DNA of 64,000 nt from Dipetalonema caudispina (GCA_013365325.1 JABVXV010000150.1:81738-145737); one strand, 5' to 3'; positions 46,501 through 56,615 are shown, counted from the stretch's first letter. The notes: generated by a model from the sequence alone, not told the origin. A program made the numbers and translations.

Positions 46501-47897
46501 ATCACTTGCAAGACAGATGAAAAACAAACGTTTGCAGTTTGGTTCTTTTGTATTGTTGGAATCTGAGTTTGGTATTTTGACACCATTATGATCCACGCAG
46601 AAACAATTTTTTCCCTCAGTTTTGCATTGTAATGGTCGGAAGGAACCATCAGCAGTACAGATCGGGATAAAATCATGTTTAATAAGGCCTGATTCACTTG
46701 CTTGCCTGAGTCTTTCGCATTCTTAAATTATAATTGATTCTTTGCTTCTTAATTTCACTATTCAAATTTTTTTTGAAAGAAAAAACTGTAAGCAAAAATG
46801 TGCTTAAGTTTTACTCGATAATTATATTGTCAATATTTATTACTAATACTAGTCTAACATTAAATTACATACCAGTAAGTAATTTGTGAGACGTATTCTT
46901 CTGGACAGCAAATGCAGTTCGTTGTGATGATGTTGTAGCATCACTCTTAGAAAACGCTTCCGATGTAGTACTGATCTGTTCATCAGTACCAGTACCAGTT
47001 CCAATACCATTATCAGTAATTTTACCACCTAAAGAACTCCCTGATTTACCTATAACATTATTATTTTCGATCGTGCTATCGCTATTGTATCCTGTATTAA
47101 GACAGGCTTTTTCACATTCCTCCTTGTATCTGTACAACATCGGTTCATTTTCATCATTCGCACAATGTCCTGCAATTTGAACCTATACGTATCATTAAAC
47201 TCTTGTATATGTTCATTTTTTAACAATCTCAAGTATAATTTTCATTCATTTTTACTATTTTTGTTGCAAACCTAAAAATATTTCAACGATTTCATTTTTG
47301 ACAAAAAATAAATCTACTCTACATAAGTTGATCTTATCTATGATAAGACATAATTCATTCTGTAATTTTTATTAAAAAGTAATACTGATATGTTACCAAA
47401 AGGATAAGAGACGCATTCATCATCCCTGAGATAATAGCGTAATACAAATTGAGACCGTACTGGACCTCTGCCTTTTATGGAAGGACATCGACCTCGAAAA
47501 GGTTGCCGCTTGCAAAGATTTACATCATCTAAATTAATTACTTGGTAAGAAATTTCTATCTCAAATTAATGATTATTTATAATATCAAATATTGATCAAT
47601 TCCTTCTATCAAGTAATGCTGAAACATATTCAACATCTAAAATCGGATATTTATGATCATATCAAGTCAACAACAGGATCATTAATTCAATCCGGTATCT
47701 TACATCGAAATTTTAAGCAAAATCTAAATCATTTTACTGTTCAATTTCTTCAAATACTCAAAAAGCTAAAATCTACATATTACTAAATATAGCTAAGTAA
47801 AATTTAAACCAAACTGTCTTAACTTACTTGTTTCAATTGCCACAGCAACGGTACAACAAAGAATGACAAAAGCCACTTGGGCCAGCGAAGCCTTCAT
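31532..47897 (-). CDS. mlt-11: MLT-11-like giant secreted multi-Kunitz / thyroglobulin / lustrin protease inhibitor
   Basis: 33 exons, about 2,994 aa, every phase consistent. Minus order: 47897-47828, 47528-47397, 47169-46873, 46721-46530, 46375-46244, 45879-45664, 45448-45272, 45025-44458, 44350-44181, 44083-43907, 43826-43635, 43417-43235, 43088-42870, 42739-42639, 42467-42317, 41988-40315, 39591-38008, 37909-37565, 37418-37230, 36939-36738, 36652-36420, 36264-35992, 35802-35644, 35117-34881, 34614-34441, 33916-33755, 33611-33465, 33249-33163, 32925-32776, 32464-32393, 32231-32073, 31901-31747, 31537-31532. Order of parts: signal peptide (SLAQVAFVILCCTVAVA), Kunitz 1, thyroglobulin-1, Kunitz 2, lustrin 1, Kunitz 3, Ser/Thr linker, Kunitz 4-6, antistasin-like module, Kunitz 7, 1,086-residue linker, Kunitz 8-9, lustrin 2, Kunitz 10, lustrin 3-4, acidic repeats, Kunitz 11. 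This multi-Kunitz architecture resembles C. elegans MLT-11, needed for moulting and cuticle patterning. The last two-codon exon is the weakest call. Confidence 0.88.
31747..36264 (-). other. C-terminal part: lustrin 2-4, Kunitz 10 and 11, acidic repeats
   Basis: Lustrin-type repeats: 36264-35992 (SCPNGLKPMQ...FFCCPN), 34614-34441 (SCPFGEPP...VCCLEK) and 33916-33755 joined to 33611-33465 (ICPDGSDALL...GRLCCQ). Kunitz 10 is 35117-34881 (GKCTEAHLRYFYD, P1 Thr). Exon 32925-32776 holds three tandem copies of a DSSEN(F/V)V-x-S-(G/D)ET unit. Kunitz 11 is split between 32231-32073 (SICLLKPNEG) and 31901-31747 (RTCREDESPP...CKLYFYRGCGGSQNRF). Its P1 is Arg and there are six extra residues after Cys14. 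Confidence 0.8.
37230..37418 (-). other. Kunitz 9, lacking the Cys14-Cys38 pair
   Basis: The fold is otherwise intact (ERCTYKKDEGYSNGYNVKWYF, RCEQMVYQGEGGNSNQFET, ECQTFC). The residue at the Cys14 position is Ser and that at Cys38 is Glu (YQGEGGN instead of YxGCGGN). The preceding exon 37909-37565 holds the complete Kunitz 8 (GICRDY, P1 Arg). Confidence 0.85.
38008..41988 (-). other. Two giant linker exons (Ser/Thr/Gln-rich)
   Basis: Exons 41988-40315 and 39591-38008 encode about 557 and 527 residues without cysteine-rich modules. They are rich in Ser, Thr, Gln, Asn and Pro with a short Gln run, a mucin-like Ser/Pro block near the end of the first, and EASTE-type repeats near the end of the second. 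Likely disordered and O-glycosylated. Together they are over a third of the protein. Confidence 0.85.
42317..43088 (-). other. Antistasin-like module and Kunitz 7
   Basis: Exon 43088-42870 encodes QCPSVNVSLCVEPC then RRGCHECTC, the C-x7-C-x3-C...GC-x2-C-x-C spacing of an antistasin-like half-domain. Kunitz 7 starts in exon 42739-42639 (EKCSQPM) and ends in 42467-42317 (DAGPCKNFIERWFFD...). Its P1 is Lys in a canonical GPCK loop, so it is the best candidate for a trypsin-like inhibitor. Confidence 0.75.
43235..46375 (-). other. Kunitz 2-6 and lustrin repeat 1
   Basis: Kunitz 2 spans exons 46375-46244 and 45879-45664, the latter also coding lustrin repeat 1 (CKNGLEPLKNRNGQLIDC...YLC...CCP). 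Kunitz 3 is 45448-45272. The Ser/Thr/Asn-rich linker is 45025-44181. Kunitz 4, 5 and 6 are three consecutive single-exon domains (44083-43907, 43826-43635, 43417-43235), each with six cysteines and YxGCGGNGNNF. P1 residues after Cys14 are Thr, Asp, Ala, Thr and Ser in domains 2-6, none of them basic. Confidence 0.85.
46530..46721 (-). other. Thyroglobulin type-1 domain of the MLT-11-like protein
   Basis: One exon, residues about 167-230. It reads ECERLRQASES, then FIPICTADGSFRPLQC, CFCVDHNGVKIPNS and a closing PNC. It has the six cysteines of the family, with CFCV in place of the common CWCV. Such domains in thyropins inhibit papain-type cysteine proteases, but many copies are not inhibitory. 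Confidence 0.85.
46873..47528 (-). other. Kunitz 1 of the MLT-11-like protein, with a long binding-loop insert
   Basis: Residues about 24-110, split by an intron at SYPFG|HC. All six cysteines are present (C..RC..DEC..GHC..EEC..AC). Between Cys14 and the RYY strand there are 16 residues instead of the usual 6, P1 is Pro, and the usual GCGGN motif is replaced by FGHCAND. The rest of the second exon is a Ser/Thr/Gly linker. Confidence 0.8.
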
Positions 47898-49924
47898 ATG
47901 CCTGATATACCGTTCTCTAGAATGTTTACGGTAAAGAAATCTGTTAAGTTAAATTTATACATCAATATTTGAATGCAAATTTAAATTTGTTTAATTCGAA
48001 TCTTTATTATCTCAGATTGTTCACATATTTATCAAAATTCATTAATGTTTATGTTTTTTTTTTCTAGCTATCAATGATGCAAAGATAACAAATCGCATTA
48101 AGGCTTTAATGTTTAACTTTTTAAATGTTTGAAATGAAATCATTTGTAATGAAAAGAATACTGACAAAGGCTGTTATTAGATGAAATATTAGTATTGCAT
48201 AAATTTCGTATCTCAGAATATATATATATAGTAAACAACTTTACAACAATTTGAAGATACTATCTTTGATAATCAGAATTTAATGTTGTAAATTTTTCGA
48301 GATATTAATATTTTTATTTTAATCAGTAATTTTCGTCAATATTTCTATTCCTATTTTAGTTCGCGTATTTCAACCGATATTCATCGGCAATAAAAGAGAA
48401 AAAAAAATGTTTATGACTTTTGTATATTCGTCTGTGTATCTATGGGTGTTCACACATATAATGTCATCAAATATAGGTCATCAATGGGTGCATAAGTAAA
48501 TTCCATGGAAAAAAAAAAGGATGCATTTTGCAAATTTTATAACGACACAATGATAACTATCTGATTTGTACGAATAAAGAAAGCAAAATTATCATTCAAA
48601 TTCTTAATAATCGAGAAATTATGATTATACCAAGGATTATGAATACGTTGAGATAGCGATAATATTTTAGAGATACTATAGCACGAATGAAGTACTACAT
48701 TAATTTACTTAAGATGGATAAAAAATCACTTTTACTGACCCTTTGACAATCAAATATTACCGCTAGAAGTTGATTTTTTTCAAAAAACATTCCAGTTGAA
48801 GGGAATTTTTTAATAGGATGAAAATACGGCAAAAGTGATAGTATATGTAGCGTTTGAATTTATGAAATGAGAAGTATCTTTTTGATTAAAATTTAGAGTA
48901 AAACCTATATCTGCAATACATACATTGAAGTCTTAAGAAAAGTTTATCAAATAGTTAAGTGGAAAAATTAAAGAGATCACAGCAGTTTGCTGATTTTTAC
49001 ATTGATATATTCAGGAGAGTTCTTTTAAATAAATGAAAATTTAGTAGTGAATTTGTAAAATAACGGAAATTCAAAAAATGCTGAAAAATACACGGGGTAA
49101 AACTTTTGCTAATTATCATCAAAAGTTGCAAAACGTTATCGAAATTTATCCAAAGCTACAAAATTCATAAATCCGTTGCATAGCTAAAAAGAAAAGAAGC
49201 CATAAAAAACTTAGTCAAATTCCAAAGTTTCTATTCAGAAATATAATTTCGAAATTTAAATTAACATGATAAAAGGGAATCAAACAAATGATCTGCTGTT
49301 GTAATGTGATTTCGTCCAGCAAGTTATAGAGTTCATTCTGTGATTACAGTCTGAAGAGTTTCTTCTAGTTTTTAAAAATATTTTAAATTATGACCTCTCA
49401 TATTGTTACATTGGATAAAATGAAAAATGAGAAATTAGAATAGGATTAATATTCTGGAATACATTCATAAATAATCCAATAACATCTTCTTAATGTCTTT
49501 GTAACTGAATAATCAAAATTGAAAGAAGATAGTGTGGCATTGAATTAGGACAGTTATAAACCTCTCAGAAAATGAGTATGAAAAAATCACAAGAAATAAT
49601 AATGAATGATATTAATTAGATAGAAGTTATTAAACTGTAAGATCATATGAATTGAATAGATAATGTGATAAGGGATTAATTTAATGTTAGAATGAACTTT
49701 GCATCTCGTTTTGTGCTCATTTCAATCTTTCCTTCTTTCATCTTACAATCCAAGAATCTTAAATGTCTCATATCTATTTTGGTTAATTGCTGAAAAAAAA
49801 TTATAATGTTCTAATCAACGAATGAATATTACTTTCATGGATCGTGAGAAGTGATGAGTTATTGTGGTAAAAAAGTAATTTAAAAACGAAGAACCTAATC
49901 TTACAGCTCATCGGTATTATATCA

Positions 49925-50041
49925 TGGAAGGGGTCATTGATGAGAGAGGTGTTGATGGCCATCTAAGGAATGGATACACTATCCATGCCGGAATCTGTGT
50001 TACGGCATACGTAATTGTGACCCTGACCTACTATCACTAAT
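49925..50041 (+). other. GC-rich structured island with a 38-codon open frame
   Basis: Embedded in very AT-rich DNA. Nested inverted repeats: GGGGTCA (49930-49936) pairs with TGACCCT (50018-50024, one G-U); ATGGATA-CAC-TATCCAT at 49970-49986; ATGCCG (49985-49990) with CGGCAT (50003-50008). The same strand has an ATG-to-TAA frame (49925-50041) starting MEGVIDERGVDGHLRNG and ending in a hydrophobic ICVTAYVIVTLTYY. A CTTACAG about 20 nt upstream could be a splice acceptor. It may be a structured RNA, a micro-protein exon, or a regulatory palindrome set. It does not fit a tRNA (no TTCRA loop, no U33). Confidence 0.3.
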
Positions 50042-51454
50042 CATTTCAGCAATTTGACAAATAATCAGACGGAAGGAATTTGAAGAGATGAAGAATTGAG
50101 AGAGGAAAGGAAAAACATCATAGATATCTGTTTATCTCAACTTACAACTATCCAATGAATGCTACAGGATGAAATTTATACATTTTTTTTCCTTTTTTTT
50201 TTTTTTTTTTGTATTGAAAGATATTGAAGGAATACGAATTCTTCATGATCGATCATGCATGGATTCATCCAGAATGCTTGAAGCAAACGTATCTTTACTT
50301 CATGCTTTTTATAATTCTATTGAAAAGCATCTAAAAGACAATTGAGTAGTACTTTTTTTTTTTTTAATTTCATCTATGTTAATGAAACAAAAATCACACA
50401 TCCTCCATTAAATCCGCTTGTATCACTAACATACTTATTCTTGAATAAGTATGAGTTCAAGAATTATGATCACTCAAGAATATATTTCGATTCATGTTGT
50501 GCATATTTAAAACATAATGTGGTAATCGAACTTTGTGAAATAAAAAAAAAAAAAAAACGATATTTAGTAGAAAAAATTTTTCAGAATTTTGAAATATTTT
50601 ACTGTTGCTACTTTACTGAATGGAAAAGAAAATGAATGAATTGGATGACCTAAAAGTAAGAAAAGGTAATTATCGTTTGTGGATATTACACATTACGACA
50701 GTAAACGAACGTTTATTTATCCACAAAGATTGTTCTGATTTAGACTGTAGTGTACTTTGTAGAAATTTGTCAGATATTTTGATATCTTTGAAATAGGAAG
50801 ATGGAATGAATGAAAGAATTTTCTATTGAAATTGAAGAGAAGAAATGAGTGAAAAGATGTGAGCTAATTATTTTAACATTACTTTTAGCTTTACTATAAT
50901 CTTAGATCAAAAAGATGAACGAAATTTACAAATGAAAAAATGCTGTAGAATGAAACGAAGTGAAATTTATTCCAACTCTTTAAATATGAAACATAAAGAC
51001 CCATTGAATTAAATAAGAATTAAAAATCTCAGACATAAATTGTCTACTTAAACATATCATTCGCACTTAAATATTTGTTAATTAGGCATGAAGAAAAGTA
51101 TCACGTAAGTAACAATAATAAAAAATTAACTATTATTAATTGAAAGTTTCCAAAAAAATTTTATTGCTATAATAAACCATTCTTAATTATCCGAGAAAAT
51201 GATGTATACAAAGGTAAGAATGAATGAATAGATGAAGACCTGAAATAGTTATAACCAATTTGTCCATTAACCTTTCAGTGACACAGAAAGTAATGGCGCA
51301 ATTGCCTCGTACTACTCGACACCATTGTTTCACATCTCATTGAATTCATCCGTTTCCATTTTCCTTCTAAGGTTTCAAATTTTTTTTTTTCTCAATTCAA
51401 TTCATCCACTATTTGTATATTCACATATCCCACTATCTATTTTATATTACATAC

Positions 51455-51487
51455 ATGTATATATATATATATGTGTGTGTGTGTGTA
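51455..51487. repeat. TA/TG microsatellite
   Basis: (AT)n followed directly by (GT)n. Confidence 0.85.
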
Positions 51488-53754
51488 CGTCATATTTGTC
51501 CATAGATTGGATCAGTTAAGTTTAATTTAGGTCATTGGGTAGTAATAGCATCAGTGTCATGTCATCATACGCAAATATTTTAGTGAAAATGATCAAAATG
51601 AAGGAAGTAACAGTTTGCACCAGCATTCACTCCTTCCTTATCGTTGTCAAGTCAATAACCCTCTCTTCATTCTCGTATCCCCCAAATCTCTTTCAATTGG
51701 TTGTACCCATGTCGACCTTCTCCGTAACCTCCAAAATGAACAAAAACTTGTATACATGAGAATGCCTTTTGAGAAAGTACAACAATGAAAATTCTATAAA
51801 TTTTGGTGATTTTTGATAAAATGTAACGACACAACATCATTATGATCAGATCAATGAATGATCGATGATTTGAAGGTTTTTGAAAATTTTCAATGTTCGA
51901 TACCTATCTGTTCCAAATTATTTCAAAAATTTTAAAACAATATGAACTATTTTTATCGTTCATAAGGTTAGCTAACAAATACTTTCATTTAAATTCAGTC
52001 ACCCTTTTTTTTAGCCCCCCAAATGAGATTTAATGGCTTAAATATCTTTTCCAGTTACTTCAAATTTCTGATTACTCAGGTAGTATTTGCTCGTATGTTT
52101 GAAATTTTGAGCAGTATGTTCTATTATATCTTACCTGTCGCCATTTGCTAGATAGCAATAAAGAAAGCAATAAATTTCTTAGTAATTTATCATCTCCCAC
52201 AAAATTTCTTTTCTTAAATTTGAATAAATTTGACAATTGACTTATTTGATGAAATTGACAAATGATTGAGCGGGTGTGACATTTTTTATTAGATGAATTA
52301 ATACTAATTTTGTCTTTATGATTCGAAAAAGAAATCCCTAAACTTTTTATGAGAATCGAATTAATTTATATACCTTAGAAAAGTCATTAATTGATTGATG
52401 TCCGACAAATGGAAAGAAAGGCTTAATGAAATGATCGAATGTTTACATTTTCATTAGCGCTAACAGTGAAATTGATAAAAAAACTTTCAGATATATTTAA
52501 CGATAACATATTTAAATACATAAGTCCTTGAAGTGAATCAAGTCAAAGAACAGAGGTCTCAGGTCATGTTCAAGCTCAGGAATTGACCGAAAGGTATCGT
52601 GATATATTCTCTCTTCTTTCTTCCAGAAAGATTTTATTACCTTCTTACATCGAACAAATTATTGAAAGGTCAATAAAATTAAAAAGAGTAAAATTTCAGG
52701 TAACAAATATTGTCCTGAAATTTCATGAATGGAAAAAATGATAGGAATTCAACAGGTTGCATATTTTGTCAAAGTTTGAAATTAGTGAAAGTAAATTTTG
52801 TGGAAGTTTGATATAAATACTATCAGCTTAAATAAGTATATCCGAAGTATCGCAAGGAAGTGGTAAAGAAAGGAGTAGGGTTCGATAATTAGGTAGGGAA
52901 AAAGTGGGCAAATAGGACAAGATTTAGAGGATGGATCAAAATTGATGAAAAAAAACGGGTGGATGGAACAGAGAGAGAATGATAAGCAAATTGGAGGGAA
53001 TATATTGAAAAATAGGAAGAGCAGGTAAGAAATAAATAGTATCTTATGAGATAAAAAAGTATGTTGACAATTGGGTCAACAATACTTAAAACGGAAAGAA
53101 AGCCTTCCCATCCATTCCTCTTTCTTACAGTAATCGAAATCATCAAAGGCAAAATTGCAAAATTATAATCGGCAAGAATAAGAGATTGAAATTGCATTTC
53201 AGATTAAATGCACAAGGGGTCAAATTTACCTAAAACATTTCTATGATTAATTATTGAAGTATCGAAGAAGTGGACAAAGCTAAATTAAAACAGAAATGGG
53301 ACAGTCATATCAACTGATAGAATGACCATTTGTTGATATGTATCGAATTGATGTTATTCTTATGCTTCAAATCTTTCAGCTATAATTATTATTCATTGGA
53401 AAGATAATTGACCACCGTCCATTACAATCATACTCCATTCATTTATCCATTGATTCATATCATTTCAAGATAAAGATTATAATTAGATCCACAAACGTTT
53501 GATATGCATGATTTATGAATGAAAGGAAACTATGAAATAATTTCAACTATTTAAAGATGGAAGAAATTCGAATTTAGCCTATTATTAGTGGTTGCAAGGC
53601 ATCTTCTCGTAAATCAAAATTTTTAACCTACAAAAAATCAAGTCCAAATCAGTTGTCATCCTTTTAGCTTCTTGCAATTTATGCAAATTTAACGCATCCA
53701 TTGCCATTTTATTAACATATAAGAAGAGCATGTGGCAGTTTGACAGCCTAAAGG

Positions 53755-54610
53755 ATGTATCGCACGGTGGTTTTGGTATTTTTTCTGCAACTCTTCATAT
53801 GTGCGCAATTGTATTTATGCCAGACGACAAAAAAAACCACAAAATCATCTATAGAACAATATGCTGCAAGGGGTTAGTATCATCATTTGCTATGATAATA
53901 AAATTATTGGCTATAGCTAAATGTGCCAATGAACTTGGCCAATGAACTTGTCCCTGAAACAATATTACAATTATTGGAATTTTTTTGAATTTTAAGACAA
54001 ACTTCAAAATTATATGATTGATTTCTTTTCAATTGAATCTCACATTTAAATCGTAACATATAATCACAATTAATTATTTCTTGAAAAAACAAAATGACAA
54101 ATCCTTTTGTGATAGATCAGATTTTTTTTTTTTTTTTTTTCTTTTGAAAGGATTATTTGCAACACCACTTTGCTGTGAAGCACCATGGAAATTCGATCCG
54201 GATACAGCACGATGCATTCTGGACATGGTATACACATAGTTTATTCTATTCCTTTTCAAATAATGCTAGTAGATTAGTATTATGAAATAGGAATTAGAAT
54301 TATAATTGGTGATAATATTTTGTTGATTAATTAAGTTGGCGCAAGGTGTGAGAGATGAAGATATGGCTTTGTTATGTACAGCTGTTGGATTTGAGCTAGA
54401 AGGCAGAAAATGCATTAGATATGTTCGATTGTGTAAGCTTTTTTTCATTATTTCTATAGGTATATCATTAATATTGTTTCAATAAATAAGTAAAAGTTCA
54501 TATTGGTAAATAAGTAATTCAAATTATCAGAAATTAGTCAATACATTTGATGACATTTTTCAGCATACAGATATGAGACACCAATTGATGATCGAAAAAT
54601 TTTTATTTAA
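53755..54610 (+). CDS. Novel small secreted Cys-containing protein (112 aa)
   Basis: Four exons: 53755-53872, 54151-54227, 54336-54432, 54564-54610, with phases 1, 0, 1 in agreement and donors GTTAGT, GTATAC, GTAAGC. The start MYRTVVLVFFLQLFICA is a textbook signal peptide. The mature part has a short Thr/Lys stretch, then FATPLCCEAPWKFDPDTARC, ILDMLAQGVRDEDMALLC, GFELEGRKCIRYVRL and a tail YETPIDDRKIFI. If cleavage follows ICA, six cysteines remain (C, CC, C, C, C), enough for three disulfides. TTTGACAG nine bases before the ATG is a candidate spliced-leader acceptor, and AATAAA lies at 54749-54754. I do not recognise the family. The next gene starts only 231 bp downstream on the same strand. 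Confidence 0.7.
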
Positions 54611-54841
54611 CAATGAAATGAATTTCGTACACTTTATTATGTTTAACAATTCAGTTCTTATCGTGGATTTAATTTAATTGAACTCAGTTGAAAATATGAT
54701 AATTTTACTCCTTAGTACTATGGCTACTTCATAATTTCGTTCATAATGAATAAACTCACCATTTACAATAATCAATTAATCGTTAATTGAATTTATTATT
54801 TTTAATACGAAACTTGAACAGTTAAATCAACAGTAATATGC

Positions 54842-56087
54842 ATGTTACTTGCTGCTTCAACATTACTTTATATCCTACCAACTGTTGAACTTTCCTCAGG
54901 TGAGATCACTTGAGTGTTCCAGTGATCAGTAATCTTTCAGAAGTTGAAAATTTGGTGTTAATTGTGATTTAAAGTTATTTTTCTATCTTATTATCATATC
55001 ATAAAAATCAGTTCAGTGTTTTACTCATTCCACACAATTTGTTCGAAATGATGCAGCAAAATTTATGGCTGTAATTACAATGCACTGAATAGGACAATGA
55101 TATAAGGGAACAAAAAATTACGGAGTGACCAGTCTGTAATCAAATTTCACTACTTTCCTTACGTAGTTCTGAATTAATTCAGAAATAGGAAGCAGTAATC
55201 TGAACTTAGCTTAGTTGTCGAAATGATTAGCTGCTGACGAAAAGATTAACAGGCAAGTATGTGCTGTTTGAAAATAAATTCCTCTTATATCAGACGAATC
55301 TACTTATCCGTATTAATGAATTTATAATAAAACTCTCATTTTGTTAAGGACTTCGAAAAGATTTTTTAAATTTGTGAACATATTTTCATGATATTTAAAA
55401 AAAAGCTTCAATTATTTTGTTTAAAATATCCCTTTAGAAGTGTTAAAAACTCGTCCAGCTCAGATCCGAATTCTTGATATTTCTCAAAATTTTATACGAT
55501 GTAATTTATCACTTAGCTAACGAACACTCTGATATGTGACTGATTGTTTGGTGGCGGATTTTGCCATATTCAATGCGATTTCGAGTTCAGAGGTATTCCA
55601 GTTATAAGTTGAATAATATCATCCTCTCTATCCCAATGCCTGGTCATCTCATTAATCTTTACAAAAATGATTTAAATTACTATAACAGTGGATAAAAGAG
55701 ATGAATGAATGCTGGTCGGATAGAATTAGAGGTTATCCAGTTGTTGTGATTTCATCCTTCAAACCCACTGATCGCATGATCAGGGATGATGGTAATTATG
55801 TGGTACCCAGTACCGTCTCTAATTTAATAACTTGATCTGATAATGAAACTGTGAATTTAGACAAGTTCCTCTGCAACAATGGGTCACCTATCTTTGATCA
55901 AAATACCAATTACTTTTGTATCACTATAATGATTTCATGAGAATGGATTTTAAAAAATATAAGGATCCATTAATAAGCATATAAACAGCTGCCATTTCAA
56001 ATCTTTATTTCTGATTTACAATCGGTATATTTATTTCTAGTTATGGCTCTGTATGAATTCAAAAGATATCTGCTTGATTTAAACTGA
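54842..56087 (+). CDS. Second small secreted protein gene (3' end unresolved)
   Basis: Exons: 54842-54899, 54941-54954 (14-nt micro-exon), 55017-55070, 55689-55791, then 55861-55917 and 56041-56087 in the preferred ending. Phases run 1, 0, 0, 1, 1. The start MLLAASTLLYILPTVELSS is a clear signal peptide. The body reads CFTHSTQFVRNDAAKFMA, WIKEMNECWSDRIRGYPVVV, ISSFKPTDRMIRDD, then DKFLCNNGSPIFDQNTNYF (EGF-like in flavour but incomplete). An alternative donor inside exon 5 (after 55882) joins in phase to a Cys-rich exon at 56616-56766. The core four exons are well supported by phase and composition; the ending is not. Family unknown. The 231-bp gap after the upstream secreted gene is compatible with an operon pair. 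Confidence 0.5.
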
Positions 56088-56615
56088 TTTAATGAAACTA
56101 AACAATTAAATCAGATTTAAATTAATTTAACCGGTCCCGTTTACATTTCCTTCACTATTATTGTTATTTGAACCAAATAAGATCAAGATAAACTGTCAAT
56201 GATGTTGTTGTAATAGCCTATGATATTTGTTGATAAAATTATAAATTCATTGAAAATATTGACTAACTTATTATCTTCTTAATAACATAATGTTTCCATG
56301 GAAATATAATTTCCTATTAATCATATTATTACTATTAGTCACTGATACATTAAATTAATCCTTAATAACAAACAATTTATCATCCATCCATAGATAAACA
56401 TATTCGTTTTATTTAATGATATAATGTTAATTACTAATTTCAATTGATGATTAAGAAAATCAGTGAATTATTACTTATATCGTGATAATATTATTTAGCT
56501 TAAATGAACGATTCGGTATTTTTGTATTATTAGTATTAAAGGAAATATTTGTTTTCTTAGTCGTACAGTTTTTTTTTCCTTTTTTTTTTTGCAAGTTTTC
56601 AAAGTCCTTTTTTAG

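Larger units (their letters stand above)
47898..53754. other. Gene-poor upstream region of the MLT-11-like gene
   Basis: 5.9 kb with no supported gene. It contains scattered RGGTCA half-sites, a GC-richer structured island at 49925-50041, a TA/TG microsatellite at about 51455-51487, and purine-rich stretches (52850-53060) that give deceptive open frames. It probably includes the promoter of the large minus-strand gene. A TATATCAG four bases before the 47897 ATG could be a spliced-leader acceptor. Confidence 0.45.

Noticed and set aside
49925..50041. tRNA (Leu/Ser/Sec-length) interpretation of the structured island
   Set aside because: The outer stem and hairpins are suggestive, but there is no TTCRA T-loop, no U33 in the candidate anticodon loop and no B box.
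51288..51761. Two phase-compatible exon-like frames (plus strand) behind TTTCAG and TTTAG
   Set aside because: The region is strongly pyrimidine-rich, the predicted protein is low-diversity Ser/Val/Phe, there is no start, and the opposite strand is equally open. The AATTTAGGTCA half-site here overlaps the putative acceptor, so I do not rely on either.
52850..53197. Open frames on both strands
   Set aside because: Purine-rich tract giving Lys/Arg/Glu on one strand and Phe/Leu/Ser on the other; no splice signals or family match.
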